Below the pieces are notes generated by a model that ran no database searches, had not been told where the DNA came from, and saw only the letters and a program-made list of their open reading frames with translations. A program made the position numbers and the translations under genes. From Solimonas sp. K1W22B-7 (GTDB taxonomy: Bacteria > Pseudomonadota > Gammaproteobacteria > Nevskiales > Nevskiaceae), in the NCBI RefSeq assembly GCF_003428335.1, contig NZ_CP031704.1, forward strand, positions 558,001 through 622,000: DNA of 64,000 nucleotides, given 5' to 3'. Position 1 is the first letter of the stretch, and the number at the start of each line of letters is the position of its first letter. Below, piece by piece: positions 8,636 through 18,849 of this stretch.

Positions 8636-8782
8636 GCGCCGGACCCCAGCTTCGGCACCCCCCACGGACTTCGTCGCCGTCACGGCGCAGTCTCGCCAGA
8701 AGCCAGGGAACTCCAGCTTCAAGCATTCCACGGCCGCGCCGCGGCCGCACCCAACATATTCCGTCTGCGAGGGAACGATTAC

Positions 8783-9055
8783 ATGAACAAGACCGATCTG
8801 ATCAACGCGGTTGCCGACAAGGCCGACCTGTCCAAGGCCGATGCCGGTCGCGCGATCGATTCACTGTTTGAGGTGGTGGCCAAGGCGCTGAAGAAGCGCG
8901 ACAAGGTTTCGCTGGTGGGTTTCGGCACCTTCCAGGTGCGCGAGCGCAAGGCCCGCGTCGGCCGCAACCCCAAGACCGGAGCCCCCCTGAAGATCAAGGC
9001 CAGCAAAACTCCGAGCTTCAAGGCTGGTAAAGCGCTCAAGGACGCTGTAAAGTAG
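8783..9055 (+). CDS. hup: DNA-binding protein HU
   Basis: 90 residues from the ATG at 8783; the longer open frame upstream lacks HU homology. It begins [18 protein letters not shown] and carries the HU core [20 protein letters not shown], the beta-arm that inserts into the DNA minor groove. The length equals that of E. coli HupA/HupB. HU is an abundant nucleoid protein that bends DNA and constrains supercoils. A GAGGGA ribosome site lies ahead of the ATG. It is followed closely by two tRNA genes in the same direction. The alpha or beta subunit type cannot be told, so no letter is given. Confidence 0.97.
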   Translation: MNKTDLINAVADKADLSKADAGRAIDSLFEVVAKALKKRDKVSLVGFGTFQVRERKARVGRNPKTGAPLKIKASKTPSFKAGKALKDAVK

Positions 9056-9098
9056 CGGGCTCTTCTGGGGCGTTCGGTACGAGCGGCCAAGGTTCGAG

Positions 9099-9174
9099 GG
9101 GTGCTTAGCTCAGCTGGTAGAGCGTCGCCCTTACAAGGCGTAGGTCGGGGGTTCGAGCCCCTCAGCACCCACCA
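9099..9174 (+). tRNA. tRNA-Val (anticodon TAC)
   Basis: A 76-base cloverleaf: acceptor GGGTGCT pairs with AGCACCC, discriminator A, encoded CCA at 9172-9174. The D arm is GCTC...GAGC, the T loop TTCGAGC and the anticodon TAC at 9132-9134. The pattern matches E. coli tRNA-Val(UAC). One oddity: the top pair of the anticodon stem (27-43) is T-T. Confidence 0.97.
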
Positions 9175-9188
9175 GAAGATAAAACAGT

Positions 9189-9265
9189 GGAGCGGTAGTT
9201 CAGTTGGTTAGAATACCGGCCTGTCACGCCGGGGGTCGCGGGTTCGAGCCCCGTCCGCTCCGCCA
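9189..9265 (+). tRNA. tRNA-Asp (anticodon GTC)
   Basis: A 77-base cloverleaf: acceptor GGAGCGG pairs with CCGCTCC, discriminator G, encoded CCA at 9263-9265, anticodon GTC at 9223-9225 in a 5-pair stem CCGGC/GCCGG. It lies 14 bases after tRNA-Val, so the two are probably transcribed together and end at the terminator at 9280. Confidence 0.97.
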
Positions 9266-9279
9266 CTTTTTAGTGAAGA

Positions 9280-9310
9280 AACCGGGTACCGCAAGGTACC
9301 CGGTTTTTTT
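9280..9310 (+). terminator. intrinsic terminator of the tRNA-Val/tRNA-Asp unit
   Basis: Stem AACCGGGTACC / GGTACCCGGTT with a GCAA tetraloop, followed by a run of T. Confidence 0.9.
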
Positions 9311-9366
9311 ATGCCTGTTGTTTACCCCTGGACCTTGATGTGCAGGAGCGAGCTTGGGGGCACAAC

Positions 9367-9393
9367 GGAAAAAGGCGGCTCATGGGCCGCCTT
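9367..9393 (-). terminator. intrinsic terminator of the acyl-CoA dehydrogenase gene
   Basis: On the minus strand AAGGCGGCC, loop, GCCGCCTTTTTCC, about 30 bases after the stop of the dehydrogenase. It faces the tRNA terminator. Just upstream (9342-9357) is a short REP-like remnant, AGGAGCGAGCTTG. Confidence 0.75.
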
Positions 9394-9421
9394 CCTTGTC
9401 TCCTCCTCCACCTTGCCCGTA

Positions 9422-10624
<1,203 letters not shown>

Positions 10625-10714
10625 TACCAAACTCCGGTATATAGCGATGAATCCACTATACATCCGCCCCGTCAATAAAGGCTACGCCTCGCGCAAGACC
10701 AAAGGTAACAGCTG

Positions 10715-11533
10715 TTACCGCTTGTCCGCGGAAGGAGCCGGGGGCGGGGGCCAGTCCACGCGCAGGGCAAACAGCCGCGGCCACCATTTGCCGGTGACAT
10801 ATAAAAGGTCATGCGCGCTGTCGTAGGCCAGGCCGTTGAGCACCGCCTCGTAGGGCAGGTCGGCGGCGCCGGGCAGGCGCTGGCGCAACGCGCCCAGTTC
10901 CAGCCAGCCGCCGACGCGGCCGTCCGCCGGGTCGATCAATGCGACGCGGTCGCTGTGCCAGATGTTGGCCAGGATCCAGCCGCGCGCGAATTCCAGTTCG
11001 TTGAGCTGCGTCACCGATCGTTCGCCATCATGTACTTGTATGCGGCGCAGATCGCGATGCGTGTCCGGGTCCATGAAGCTCAGCTGCGACGAGCCATCGC
11101 TCCGGATCAATTGGCGGCCGTCGCTGGCCAGGCCCCAGCCTTCGCCGGAAAAACGGAACTCGCGCAGCAAACGCAGCTTCAGGTCGAACACGAAACCGCG
11201 TTGCTCGCGCCAACTCAGTACCTGCACCTGGTCGCCGTGCAATGCCAGGCCTTCGCCGAAAACCGTGCGCGGCAAAGACACTCGTTTTACCGCCCGGTTG
11301 TCGCTCAAACGGGTTTCAAACAGCGCAGATTGCGCGTAAAGGCCGCTACTCTCGAACAATCGGCCCTCGCGGACCGCAAGTCCCTGAGTGAAGCGTTTCG
11401 GGTCGTGATCGAGTTCGCGCAGCACTTCATGCGAAATCGCTGAAACGCTGATTCCATCAGCGTTTGCGGGCATTTCGCACGCGAAAAACTGAACGACCAA
11501 AACGCAAAGTGCAGCAATTTTTTTGGTGCGCAT
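10715..11533 (-). CDS. glutaminyl-peptide cyclotransferase (glutamine cyclotransferase)
   Basis: 272 residues from the ATG at 11533; the frame extends further upstream only as the shadow of the Lys-rich gene opposite. A signal peptide (about 1-25) ends near ANA-D. Features typical of plant-like glutamine cyclotransferases follow: FTQGLAVREGRLFESSGLY, FGEGLALHGDQ, the central GEGWGLASDGRQLIRSDGS and LNELEFARGWILANIW, then LNGLAYDSAHDLLYVTGKWW. The family folds as a five-bladed beta-propeller and turns N-terminal Gln into pyroglutamate, here in the periplasm. Codon use is more AT-rich at the 5' end than in neighbours. Confidence 0.9.
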   Translation of the reverse strand: MRTKKIAALCVLVVQFFACEMPANADGISVSAISHEVLRELDHDPKRFTQGLAVREGRLFESSGLYAQSALFETRLSDNRAVKRVSLPRTVFGEGLALHGDQVQVLSWREQRGFVFDLKLRLLREFRFSGEGWGLASDGRQLIRSDGSSQLSFMDPDTHRDLRRIQVHDGERSVTQLNELEFARGWILANIWHSDRVALIDPADGRVGGWLELGALRQRLPGAADLPYEAVLNGLAYDSAHDLLYVTGKWWPRLFALRVDWPPPPAPSADKR

Positions 11534-11568
11534 CGGCGAGTGTTTTAAAGTCGCTCCAGATAAAGGCG

Positions 11569-11597
11569 TTGCTTTTTTATTTATTTTTAAGTAAATA
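11569..11597 (+). promoter_or_regulatory. candidate sigma70 promoter of the histone H1-like gene
   Basis: TTGCTT at 11569-11574 and TAAATA at 11592-11597 with 17-base spacing, inside a strongly AT-rich stretch (about 11505-11620) that stands out in this GC-rich DNA. The start codon is about 80 bases downstream. Confidence 0.45.
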
Positions 11598-11678
11598 TTC
11601 ACAACAAGGACATGCGCGTTGCATCTCCTGCTCATGCGGAAAGCGTTCCGCAAACCGTCTAGATCGGAGGATTGTGAC

Positions 11679-11876
11679 ATGGCAACCACTGCGAAGAAGG
11701 CTGTAAAGAAGGCTGCGAAGGCGAAGAAGCCGGCTGCAAAGAAGGCTGTGAAGAAGGCTGCTGCCAAGAAGCCGGCTGCGAAGAAGGCCGTGAAGAAGGC
11801 TGCTGCCAAGAAGCCGGCTGCCAAGAAGGCCGTGAAGAAGGCTGCGAAGAAGGCCAAGGCTGCTGCCAAGGCCTAA
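11679..11876 (+). CDS. histone H1-like Lys/Ala-rich DNA-binding protein
   Basis: 65 residues from the ATG at 11679, chosen because CGGAGG lies eight bases ahead; the frame is open from 11619. The whole protein is made of repeats of the type KKAVKKAAAKKPAA, with Lys, Ala, a few Pro and almost nothing else. It resembles the C-terminal tail of eukaryotic histone H1 and bacterial HctB/AlgP/BpH1-type proteins, which bind and condense DNA without a fold of their own. Repeat number in this family varies between strains because of slippage. It is transcribed away from the cyclotransferase gene and followed by a good terminator. Confidence 0.9.
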   Translation: MATTAKKAVKKAAKAKKPAAKKAVKKAAAKKPAAKKAVKKAAAKKPAAKKAVKKAAKKAKAAAKA

Positions 11877-11892
11877 GCTGTCGCGCTGAGCC

Positions 11893-11913
11893 CGGGCGGC
11901 TTCAAGCCGCCCG
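11893..11913 (+). repeat. GC-rich hairpin after the H1-like gene
   Basis: CGGGCGGC / GCCGCCCG with a TTCAA loop. There is no T run, so it is probably an RNA-stabilising or weak terminator hairpin ahead of the stronger one at 11944. Confidence 0.5.
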
Positions 11914-11943
11914 TGCAGCTTCAAGATGCATGATTGATCGATG

Positions 11944-11982
11944 TCGCCACGCCGGGGGTTCCTTGCGTGGCGATTCTTTTTT
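11944..11982 (+). terminator. intrinsic terminator after the H1-like gene
   Basis: Stem TCGCCACGC / GCGTGGCGA with a 12-base loop, followed by TTCTTTTTT. Confidence 0.8.
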
Positions 11983-12064
11983 GGGCCGCCGGTGAGGTCT
12001 TTCCCGGGCCCGGCCCCGGCGCCGCTACAATGGCGCCCTTATCCCTGACGATGGACACCTCACC

Positions 12065-12931
12065 ATGATCCGCAGCATGACGGGCTATGCCCGGGCGGAA
12101 GTGCAGAAACCCTGGGGCCGCATCAGCTGGGAGCTGCGCTCGGTCAATCACCGTTACCTGGACCTGCAGCTGAAGATGCCGGAGGAATTCCGCGCCATCG
12201 AGAACGAGCTGCGGGTGCTGGCCGGTGCCCGCCTGGGGCGCGGCAAGGTTGAATGCGGCCTGCGTTTCATCCGCGAGGCCTCGGCCGAGGAAAAGCTGCA
12301 GCTGGACCTCAACCGCCTGCGCCAGCTGCGCGACGCGATGGACGCCGTGGCCCAGGAATGCGGCCCGCTGACCGCCACCGACCCGGTGCGCCTGCTGGCC
12401 TTCCCCGGCGTGCTCAAGCAGGAGCAGGCCGACTTCGCGCCGATGCTGGCCGAGGCCCGGAGCCTGTTCGAAAAGGCGCTGGAAGATTTCAGCCAGACCC
12501 GCGGCCGCGAGGGCGAACGCCTGGGCCAGTTCCTGAACGAGCGCACCGTGGCCATCACCGAGTTGATCGCCCGCGTGCGCGAGCGCCACCCGCAGGTGCG
12601 CGACCTGTGGCTGCAGAAGCTGCGTGCCCGCTGCGCCGAGCTGGGCGTGGAGATCGAGCCGCAGCGCCTGGCCCAGGAAACCGCCCTGGCCGCCAGCCGC
12701 CTGGACGTGGAGGAGGAGATGTCGCGCCTGCTCAGCCACCTGGAGGAAGTGAAGCAGGCCTGCGCCCGCGGCGAGTCCGTCGGCCGCCGCCTGGATTTCC
12801 TGATGCAGGAGCTCAACCGCGAAGCCAACACCCTGTCGTCCAAATCGCAGGACGCCGAGATCACCCGCTGCGCCGTCGAGATGAAGGTCATCATCGAGCA
12901 GATGCGCGAGCAGGTGCAGAACATCGAGTAG
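12065..12931 (+). CDS. yicC: YicC/YloC family endoribonuclease
   Basis: 288 residues with the family's N-terminus MIRSMTGYARAE and C-terminus (LDFLMQELNREANTLSSKSQ, then EMKVIIEQMREQVQNIE). YicC-family proteins are ring-forming RNases that cleave or sequester RNA (established for YicC/YloC). The gene sits directly ahead of gmk, as in many bacteria, with a 12-base gap, so the two should be cotranscribed. Confidence 0.95.
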   Translation: MIRSMTGYARAEVQKPWGRISWELRSVNHRYLDLQLKMPEEFRAIENELRVLAGARLGRGKVECGLRFIREASAEEKLQLDLNRLRQLRDAMDAVAQECGPLTATDPVRLLAFPGVLKQEQADFAPMLAEARSLFEKALEDFSQTRGREGERLGQFLNERTVAITELIARVRERHPQVRDLWLQKLRARCAELGVEIEPQRLAQETALAASRLDVEEEMSRLLSHLEEVKQACARGESVGRRLDFLMQELNREANTLSSKSQDAEITRCAVEMKVIIEQMREQVQNIE

Positions 12932-13594
<663 letters not shown>

Positions 13595-13647
13595 AATCGG
13601 CCGATCCGGTACGATGCCGCCCTTGTTTTTGCCAGAGTTCTGCTGCC

Positions 13648-13911
13648 ATGGCCCGTGTAACCGTTGAAGACTGCCTCGCCCGCATCCCGAACCAGTTCGA
13701 CCTGACCCTGGTGGCCGCCAAGCGTGCCCGCCAGCTGGCCCGCGGCGCCGACGCCCGCCTGCCCTGGGGCAACCACAAGTCCACGGTCCTGTCCCTGCGC
13801 GAGATCGCCGAGGGCTACATCGACCGCAGCGTGCTCGAAGAGATCGACCTGCCGGCCGTGCAGCAGCCGAAGGTGGAGCTGGAAGCGCTGGATCCGTCCT
13901 TTGATGCTTGA
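13648..13911 (+). CDS. rpoZ: RNA polymerase omega subunit
   Basis: 87 residues beginning [20 protein letters not shown] with the omega core [11 protein letters not shown], and [17 protein letters not shown] further on. It helps assembly of the beta-prime subunit and contributes to a ppGpp site on RNA polymerase, in keeping with its place ahead of spoT. It starts 53 bases after gmk and is followed by a strong terminator. Confidence 0.97.
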   Translation: MARVTVEDCLARIPNQFDLTLVAAKRARQLARGADARLPWGNHKSTVLSLREIAEGYIDRSVLEEIDLPAVQQPKVELEALDPSFDA

Positions 13912-13970
13912 GATGCAACGCATCTAATCAGGACACGTGGCGAACGGCCACGGATCTCGAAAGAAAGCTT

Positions 13971-13995
13971 AGGCCCGCGCAAGCGGGCCTTTTTC
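13971..13995 (+). terminator. intrinsic terminator between rpoZ and spoT
   Basis: AGGCCCGC, GCAA tetraloop, GCGGGCCT, then TTTTT. It lies only 49 bases before the spoT start, so spoT transcription needs read-through or its own promoter. Confidence 0.85.
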
Positions 13996-14043
13996 ATGGG
14001 CGTCTTGTTAGTTGGCTCTCCAGCCACGACATATACTCAAGCC

Positions 14044-16209
14044 ATGGAACTGCCCGTCATCCAGCGCATCAGCACCGTCATCCGTACCCAGCGCGCCGAG
14101 CGCGAGTACGGCATCGACGCGCTGACCAAGCTGCTGGAGGGCTACCTCACCGACGAACAGATCGCCGAGGTGCGCCGCGCGGCGGAGTTTGCCAGCAACG
14201 CGCACAAGGACCAGCGCCGTACCTCCGGCGAGCCCTACGTCTACCACCCGCTGGCGGTGGCGCGCATCCTGGCCGAGATGCGGCTGGATCACACGACGCT
14301 GATCGCGGCGATCCTGCACGACGTCATCGAGGACACCGGCATCTCCAAGGATTCGCTGGCCCTGGAGTACGGCAAGGACGTGGCGGAGCTGGTCGACGGC
14401 GTCAGCAAGATCGGCAAGATCGAGGGCATGAGCCGCGCAGAGCGCCAGGCGGAGAGCTTCCGCAAGCTGCTGCTGGCCATGACCCACGATTTGCGCGTGA
14501 TCCTGGTGAAGCTGGCCGACCGCCTGCACAACATGCGCACGATGACCCACGTGGCGCCGGACAAGCGCCGCCGCATCGCGCAGGAAACGCTGGACATCTA
14601 CGCCCCCATCGCCCAGCGCCTGGGCATCCACACGATCCGCACCGAACTGGAGGACCTCGCCTTCGAGGCGATCTATCCACGGCGCTACTTCGTGCTGTCG
14701 GCGGCCATCCGCGAGCAGATGGGTGATACCCGCAACGTCATCAAGGAGGTGGAGCAGAAGCTCTCCACCGCCCTGAAGAAGGAGGGCATCGGCGCCACCG
14801 TGGTGGGGCGCGAGAAGAACATCTACAGCGTCTACCAGAAGATGCAGCGCAAGAAGCTCAAGTTCCTGAAGGTCATGGACCTGCTGGGCTTCCGCGTGAT
14901 CGTGGCCAAGGTCGACGACTGCTACCGCACGCTGGGCGTGGTGCACCACGTGTTCAAGCCGGTGCCGGGCGAGTTCGACGACTACATCGCCAACGCCAAG
15001 TCCAACGGCTACCAGGCGCTGCACACCGCCTCGATCGGCCCCGGCGGTCACAAGATCGAGGTGCAGATCCGCACGCGCGACATGCACCACGTGGCGGAGA
15101 GCGGCATCGCGGCCCACTGGCAGTACAAGCTCGGCGCCCGCGACGGTACCGCCGCGCCGCAGGCCCGCGCCCGCGAGTGGCTGCGCGGCCTGTTCGACAC
15201 CCTCAACAACTCCTCCTCGGCCGACTTCCTGGAAAGCGTCAAGGTCGACCTGTTCCCGGACGAGGTCTACGTCTTCACGCCGCGCGGCGACATCCGCCGC
15301 CTGCCGCGCGGGGCCACGGCCGTGGACTTCGCCTTTGCCGTGCATTCTGAGCTGGGCGAGCACTGCGTGGCCTCGCGCGTCGACGGCCAGCTGGAGCCGC
15401 TGAACTCGCCGCTGAAGAACGGCCAGACGGTGCAGATCATCACCGCCCGCCATGCCCGCCCGAACGCGGCCTGGCTCAACTTCGTCAAGACCGCCAAGGC
15501 GCGCACCTCGATCCGCAGCTACCTCAAGAACCAGCGCGAGGACGAGGCGATCCGCCTGGGACGCCGCCTGCTGGAGATCGCCATGCGCGAGCTGCAGGTG
15601 CCGATGGCGGCGCTCAAGGACGAGAAGCGCTATGCCCCGGTGCTGAAGGCCTATGGCCTCAACGACATCGAGGACCTGTTCGTGTCCATCGGCACCGGCA
15701 ACCGCCTGGCGCCGCTGGTGGCGCGCCAGCTGCTGCCCGAGCACGAGATCGACAAGCCGGCACAGGGCCTGGCGCAGTCGCTGGCCATCGAGGGCACCGA
15801 GGGCCTGGTGCTGGACTACGCGCGCTGCTGCTACCCGGTGCCGGGCGACGACATCCGCGGCAACGTCAGCGTCGGTCGCGGCATCGTCGTGCACCGCAGC
15901 GACTGCCGCCACGCCAAGGCGCGCCCGGAGGACTGGGTGCCGCTGACCTGGGCCGACCAGGTGCTGGGCGACTACCTGGCCGAGGTGCGGGTCAAGGCGG
16001 AGAACCAGCGCGGCCTGCTGGCGCGCGTCACCACCGAGATCGCCGAAGCCGGCTCTTCCATCGAGAACGTCCAGATCCCCGACCGCGGTGGCGGCGAGGG
16101 CCTGGAAATGCGCTTCATCATCACCGTGCGCGACCGCGTGCACCTGGCGCGCGTGCTGCGCCGCATCCGCCGGCTGGACTCGGTGGAGCGCGTCATCCGT
16201 GCCGGGTGA
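14044..16209 (+). CDS. spoT: RelA/SpoT-family (p)ppGpp synthetase/hydrolase
   Basis: 721 residues from the ATG at 14044. Domains in order: HD hydrolase with HDVIEDT (His92, Asp93, Glu96, Asp97) and ADRLHNMRTM; synthetase with REKNIYSVYQKM, NGYQALHT and EVQIRT; TGS domain (DEVYVFTPRGDIRRLPRGAT); helical part with the RCCYPVPGDDI motif; and a C-terminal ACT domain. It makes and degrades the alarmone (p)ppGpp. Location beside rpoZ and recG and the intact HD motif say SpoT. The synthetase motif reads EFDD (residues 310-313), which is typical of monofunctional RelA; bifunctional enzymes normally have RxKD. See findings. Confidence 0.95.
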   Translation: MELPVIQRISTVIRTQRAEREYGIDALTKLLEGYLTDEQIAEVRRAAEFASNAHKDQRRTSGEPYVYHPLAVARILAEMRLDHTTLIAAILHDVIEDTGISKDSLALEYGKDVAELVDGVSKIGKIEGMSRAERQAESFRKLLLAMTHDLRVILVKLADRLHNMRTMTHVAPDKRRRIAQETLDIYAPIAQRLGIHTIRTELEDLAFEAIYPRRYFVLSAAIREQMGDTRNVIKEVEQKLSTALKKEGIGATVVGREKNIYSVYQKMQRKKLKFLKVMDLLGFRVIVAKVDDCYRTLGVVHHVFKPVPGEFDDYIANAKSNGYQALHTASIGPGGHKIEVQIRTRDMHHVAESGIAAHWQYKLGARDGTAAPQARAREWLRGLFDTLNNSSSADFLESVKVDLFPDEVYVFTPRGDIRRLPRGATAVDFAFAVHSELGEHCVASRVDGQLEPLNSPLKNGQTVQIITARHARPNAAWLNFVKTAKARTSIRSYLKNQREDEAIRLGRRLLEIAMRELQVPMAALKDEKRYAPVLKAYGLNDIEDLFVSIGTGNRLAPLVARQLLPEHEIDKPAQGLAQSLAIEGTEGLVLDYARCCYPVPGDDIRGNVSVGRGIVVHRSDCRHAKARPEDWVPLTWADQVLGDYLAEVRVKAENQRGLLARVTTEIAEAGSSIENVQIPDRGGGEGLEMRFIITVRDRVHLARVLRRIRRLDSVERVIRAG

Positions 16210-16232
16210 CGGCCGGCAAGCAAAAGCATTAT

Positions 16233-16334
16233 GGTCCGCAAATGAACGCAAATGAACGCGAATAGGCCAATGCCGGGATAGCCTGTTTTCTGCGGGCTTT
16301 GCGATTTGCGTTGATTCGCGTTCATTTGCGGACC
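16233..16334. repeat. inverted-repeat element with iterated AAATGAACGC arms
   Basis: The left arm starts GGTCCGCAAATGAACGC (16233) and repeats AAATGAACGC; the right arm ends GCGTTCATTTGCGGACC (16334). The outer 17 bases pair perfectly. It occupies most of the spoT-ridA gap. Confidence 0.75.
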
Positions 16335-16371
16335 GGGATTCTTTTCTGCACCTCCAACACATCTCCAAACC

Positions 16372-16755
16372 ATGACTCGCGAAATCATCCAGACGGACGC
16401 GGCCCCGGCCGCCATCGGCACCTACTCGCAGGCTGTGAAGTGCGGCAACACGGTCTACCTCTCGGGCCAGATTCCCCTGGACCCGAAGACCATGACCCTG
16501 CTCAACGCCACGATCGAGGACGAGATCCACCAGGTGTTCAGGAACCTCTCGGCGGTGGCGCAGGCCAGCGGCGGTTCGCTGGCCGACGTGGCCAAGCTCA
16601 ACATGTTCCTCACCGACCTGGCGCACTTCGCCAAGGTCAACGAGATCATGGGCCAGTACTTCAAGCCGCCGTACCCGGCGCGCGCCGCCATCGGCGTGGC
16701 CAGCCTGCCCAAGGGCGCGCGCGTCGAGGCCGACGCGATCCTGGTGCTTGGCTAA
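16372..16755 (+). CDS. ridA: RidA-family enamine/imine deaminase
   Basis: 127 residues typical of RidA/Yjg[21 protein letters not shown] near the N-terminus, then [19 protein letters not shown], and the signature [20 protein letters not shown] with the conserved Arg of the active site. It hydrolyses reactive enamines and imines made by PLP enzymes such as threonine dehydratase. It lies between spoT and recG, a position often taken by ridA in gammaproteobacteria, and overlaps recG by 8 bases. Confidence 0.96.
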   Translation: MTREIIQTDAAPAAIGTYSQAVKCGNTVYLSGQIPLDPKTMTLLNATIEDEIHQVFRNLSAVAQASGGSLADVAKLNMFLTDLAHFAKVNEIMGQYFKPPYPARAAIGVASLPKGARVEADAILVLG

Positions 16756-18844
16756 GCCCGAAACACCACGCAAGGCCGCCTCCGCCCCGACGCTCGCCAC
16801 CGAGGTCATGTACCTCAAGGGCGCCGGGCCGGCGGTGGCGCTGCGCCTGCGCGCGCTCGGCATCGAGCGCGTGCGCGAGCTGCTGTTCCACCTGCCGCTG
16901 CGCTACGAGGACCGTCGCCGCGTCACGCCGGTGATGCAGCTGCGCGACGGCGAGGAGGCGCAGGTGCGCGCCCGCGTGCTGCATGCCGAGGTGCGCTATG
17001 CCGGCCGCCGCAGCCTGCGCGTGCTGGTGGACGACGGTGGTGCCGGCCTGCTGCTGCGCTTCTTCCACTTCAACGAGGCCCAGCGCCAGGCCTTCCAGCC
17101 GGACCGCTGGATCCAGGCTTACGGCCCGGTGCGCCATGCCGCGCAGGGCTGGGAGATGGTGCACCCGGAGTACCGCCTGGCCGACCGGCCCGAGGACTTG
17201 CGCACCGAGGACCGGCTGACGCCGATCTACCCGCTGACCACCGGCATCACCCAGGCGCGCCTGCGCACGCTGGCGCAGCAGGCGCTGAAGATCGCCGAGG
17301 GCGATGGCGGCCTGGCGACGCCGCTGCCGGAGCTGGGCGAGATCGGCACGCTGGCGGCGCTGCGCGTGCTGCACCAGCCGCCGGGCGACGCCGACACCGC
17401 CGCGCTGATGAGCTGCGCCCACCCGGCGCAGCAGCGCCTGGTGCGCGAGGAGTTGCTGGCCCACCAGCTGTCGATGCGCCTGCTGCGCAACCGGGTGAAG
17501 GCCGGCGCCGCGCCGCGCATCGACGGCGTGCCGGCGGCGCTGAAGGCACTGCAGGCGGGGCTGCCGTTCTCGCTCACCGGCGCGCAGCGGCGCGTCATCG
17601 GCGAGATCGCAAAGGACCTGGGTACCGCGCGGCCGATGCTGCGCCTGGTGCAGGGCGACGTTGGCTCCGGCAAGACCCTGGTGGCGGCGGCGGCCATGCT
17701 CACGGCCGTGCGTGCCGGCTGGCAGGCGGCGCTGATGGCGCCCACCGAACTGCTGGCCGAGCAGCACGCGCGCAACTTCCGCCAGTGGCTGGAGCCGCTG
17801 GGCGTGGAGGTGCAGCTGCTGGCCTCCAGGCTGAAGAAGTCCGCCAGGGACGCGGTGCTGGCGCGCATCGCCGACGGCGGCGCCGGCATCGTCATCGGCA
17901 CGCACGCGGTGTTCCAGGCAGCGGTGAGTTTCCACCGCCTGGGCCTGGTGGTGGTGGACGAGCAGCACCGCTTCGGCGTGCAGCAGCGCCTGGCGCTGCG
18001 CGACAAGGGGCCGGGCAAGCTGTCGCCGCACCAGTTGATCATGTCGGCCACGCCGATCCCGCGCACGCTGGCGCAGACCGTCTATGCGGACCTGGACGTC
18101 AGCGTGATCGACGAGCTGCCGCCGGGCCGCTCGCCGGTGGTGACCGGCGCCATGTCCAACGAGAAGCGCGGCGAAGTGCTGGCGCGCATCGGCGAGGTTT
18201 GCGCGCAGGGGCGCCAGGCCTACTGGGTGTGCACGCTGGTGGAGGAGTCCGAGCAGGTCGAGGCACAGGCGGCGGAGGACACGGCACTGCAGCTGCGCGC
18301 CGAGCTGCCGGGCCTGCGCGTGGGTCTGGTCCACGGCCGCCTCAAGTCCGAGGAGAAGGACCTGCAGATGCGCGCCTTCAAGGAAGGCCATACGCAGCTG
18401 CTGGTGGCCACCACGGTGATCGAGGTGGGTGTGGACGTGCCCAACGCCAGCATCATGATCATCGAGAACGCCGAGCGCCTGGGCCTGTCGCAGCTGCACC
18501 AGTTGCGCGGTCGCGTCGGTCGCGGCGCGGTGGAGAGCCAGTGCCTGCTGCTGTACAAGCCGCCGCTGTCGGAGACGGCGCGGCAGCGCCTGGCGGTGAT
18601 GCGCGAAACCAACGACGGCTTCCGCGTAGCGCAGAAGGACCTGGAGCTGCGCGGGCCGGGCGAGTTGTTCGGTCGCCGCCAGACCGGCGTGATCGGCATG
18701 AAGCTGGCGGACCCGTTGCGCGACGCCGACCTGGTGGCGCCGCTGCAGGCGCTGGCGGACAAGTGGCTGCAGCAGCAGCCGGGCCGGGCGGAGCTGCTGA
18801 TCGGGCGATGGATCGGGGATGTGGGGCGGTATGCCCAGGTGTGA
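16748..18844 (+). CDS. recG: ATP-dependent DNA helicase RecG
   Basis: 698 residues if the TTG at 16748 is the start. The first ATG, at 16808, would trim 20 residues and fall right before the conserved YLKGAGP motif, so the TTG overlapping ridA is preferred. An N-terminal wedge/OB domain ([19 protein letters not shown]) is followed by the helicase core: motif I GDVGSGKT, motif II DEQH, motif [11 protein letters not shown] and motif [10 protein letters not shown]. The length matches E. coli RecG. It remodels stalled forks and branch-migrates Holliday junctions. Confidence 0.96.
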   Translation: MAKPETPRKAASAPTLATEVMYLKGAGPAVALRLRALGIERVRELLFHLPLRYEDRRRVTPVMQLRDGEEAQVRARVLHAEVRYAGRRSLRVLVDDGGAGLLLRFFHFNEAQRQAFQPDRWIQAYGPVRHAAQGWEMVHPEYRLADRPEDLRTEDRLTPIYPLTTGITQARLRTLAQQALKIAEGDGGLATPLPELGEIGTLAALRVLHQPPGDADTAALMSCAHPAQQRLVREELLAHQLSMRLLRNRVKAGAAPRIDGVPAALKALQAGLPFSLTGAQRRVIGEIAKDLGTARPMLRLVQGDVGSGKTLVAAAAMLTAVRAGWQAALMAPTELLAEQHARNFRQWLEPLGVEVQLLASRLKKSARDAVLARIADGGAGIVIGTHAVFQAAVSFHRLGLVVVDEQHRFGVQQRLALRDKGPGKLSPHQLIMSATPIPRTLAQTVYADLDVSVIDELPPGRSPVVTGAMSNEKRGEVLARIGEVCAQGRQAYWVCTLVEESEQVEAQAAEDTALQLRAELPGLRVGLVHGRLKSEEKDLQMRAFKEGHTQLLVATTVIEVGVDVPNASIMIIENAERLGLSQLHQLRGRVGRGAVESQCLLLYKPPLSETARQRLAVMRETNDGFRVAQKDLELRGPGELFGRRQTGVIGMKLADPLRDADLVAPLQALADKWLQQQPGRAELLIGRWIGDVGRYAQV

Positions 18845-18849
18845 ATTTC

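Larger units (their letters stand above)
8367..8782. other. 416-base gene-free region between the ExbB/TPR operon and hup
   Basis: Holds the two divergent candidate promoters (8399-8425 minus, 8606-8635 plus) and a leader of about 145 bases before the HU start. Apart from the hairpin across the hup -10 region at about 8621-8640 I see no further gene or repeat. Confidence 0.6.

Noticed and set aside
10625-10680. TetR-type operator ahead of the acyl-CoA dehydrogenase
   Set aside because: GTATAGTG and CGCTATATAC give only a partial, asymmetric match; TTGACG is too close to TATAGT for a good promoter. Not enough to call.
14008-16863. 951-codon open frame on the minus strand across spoT and ridA
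   Set aside because: It spans well-defined plus-strand genes with catalytic motifs. The composition is typical of an antisense shadow.
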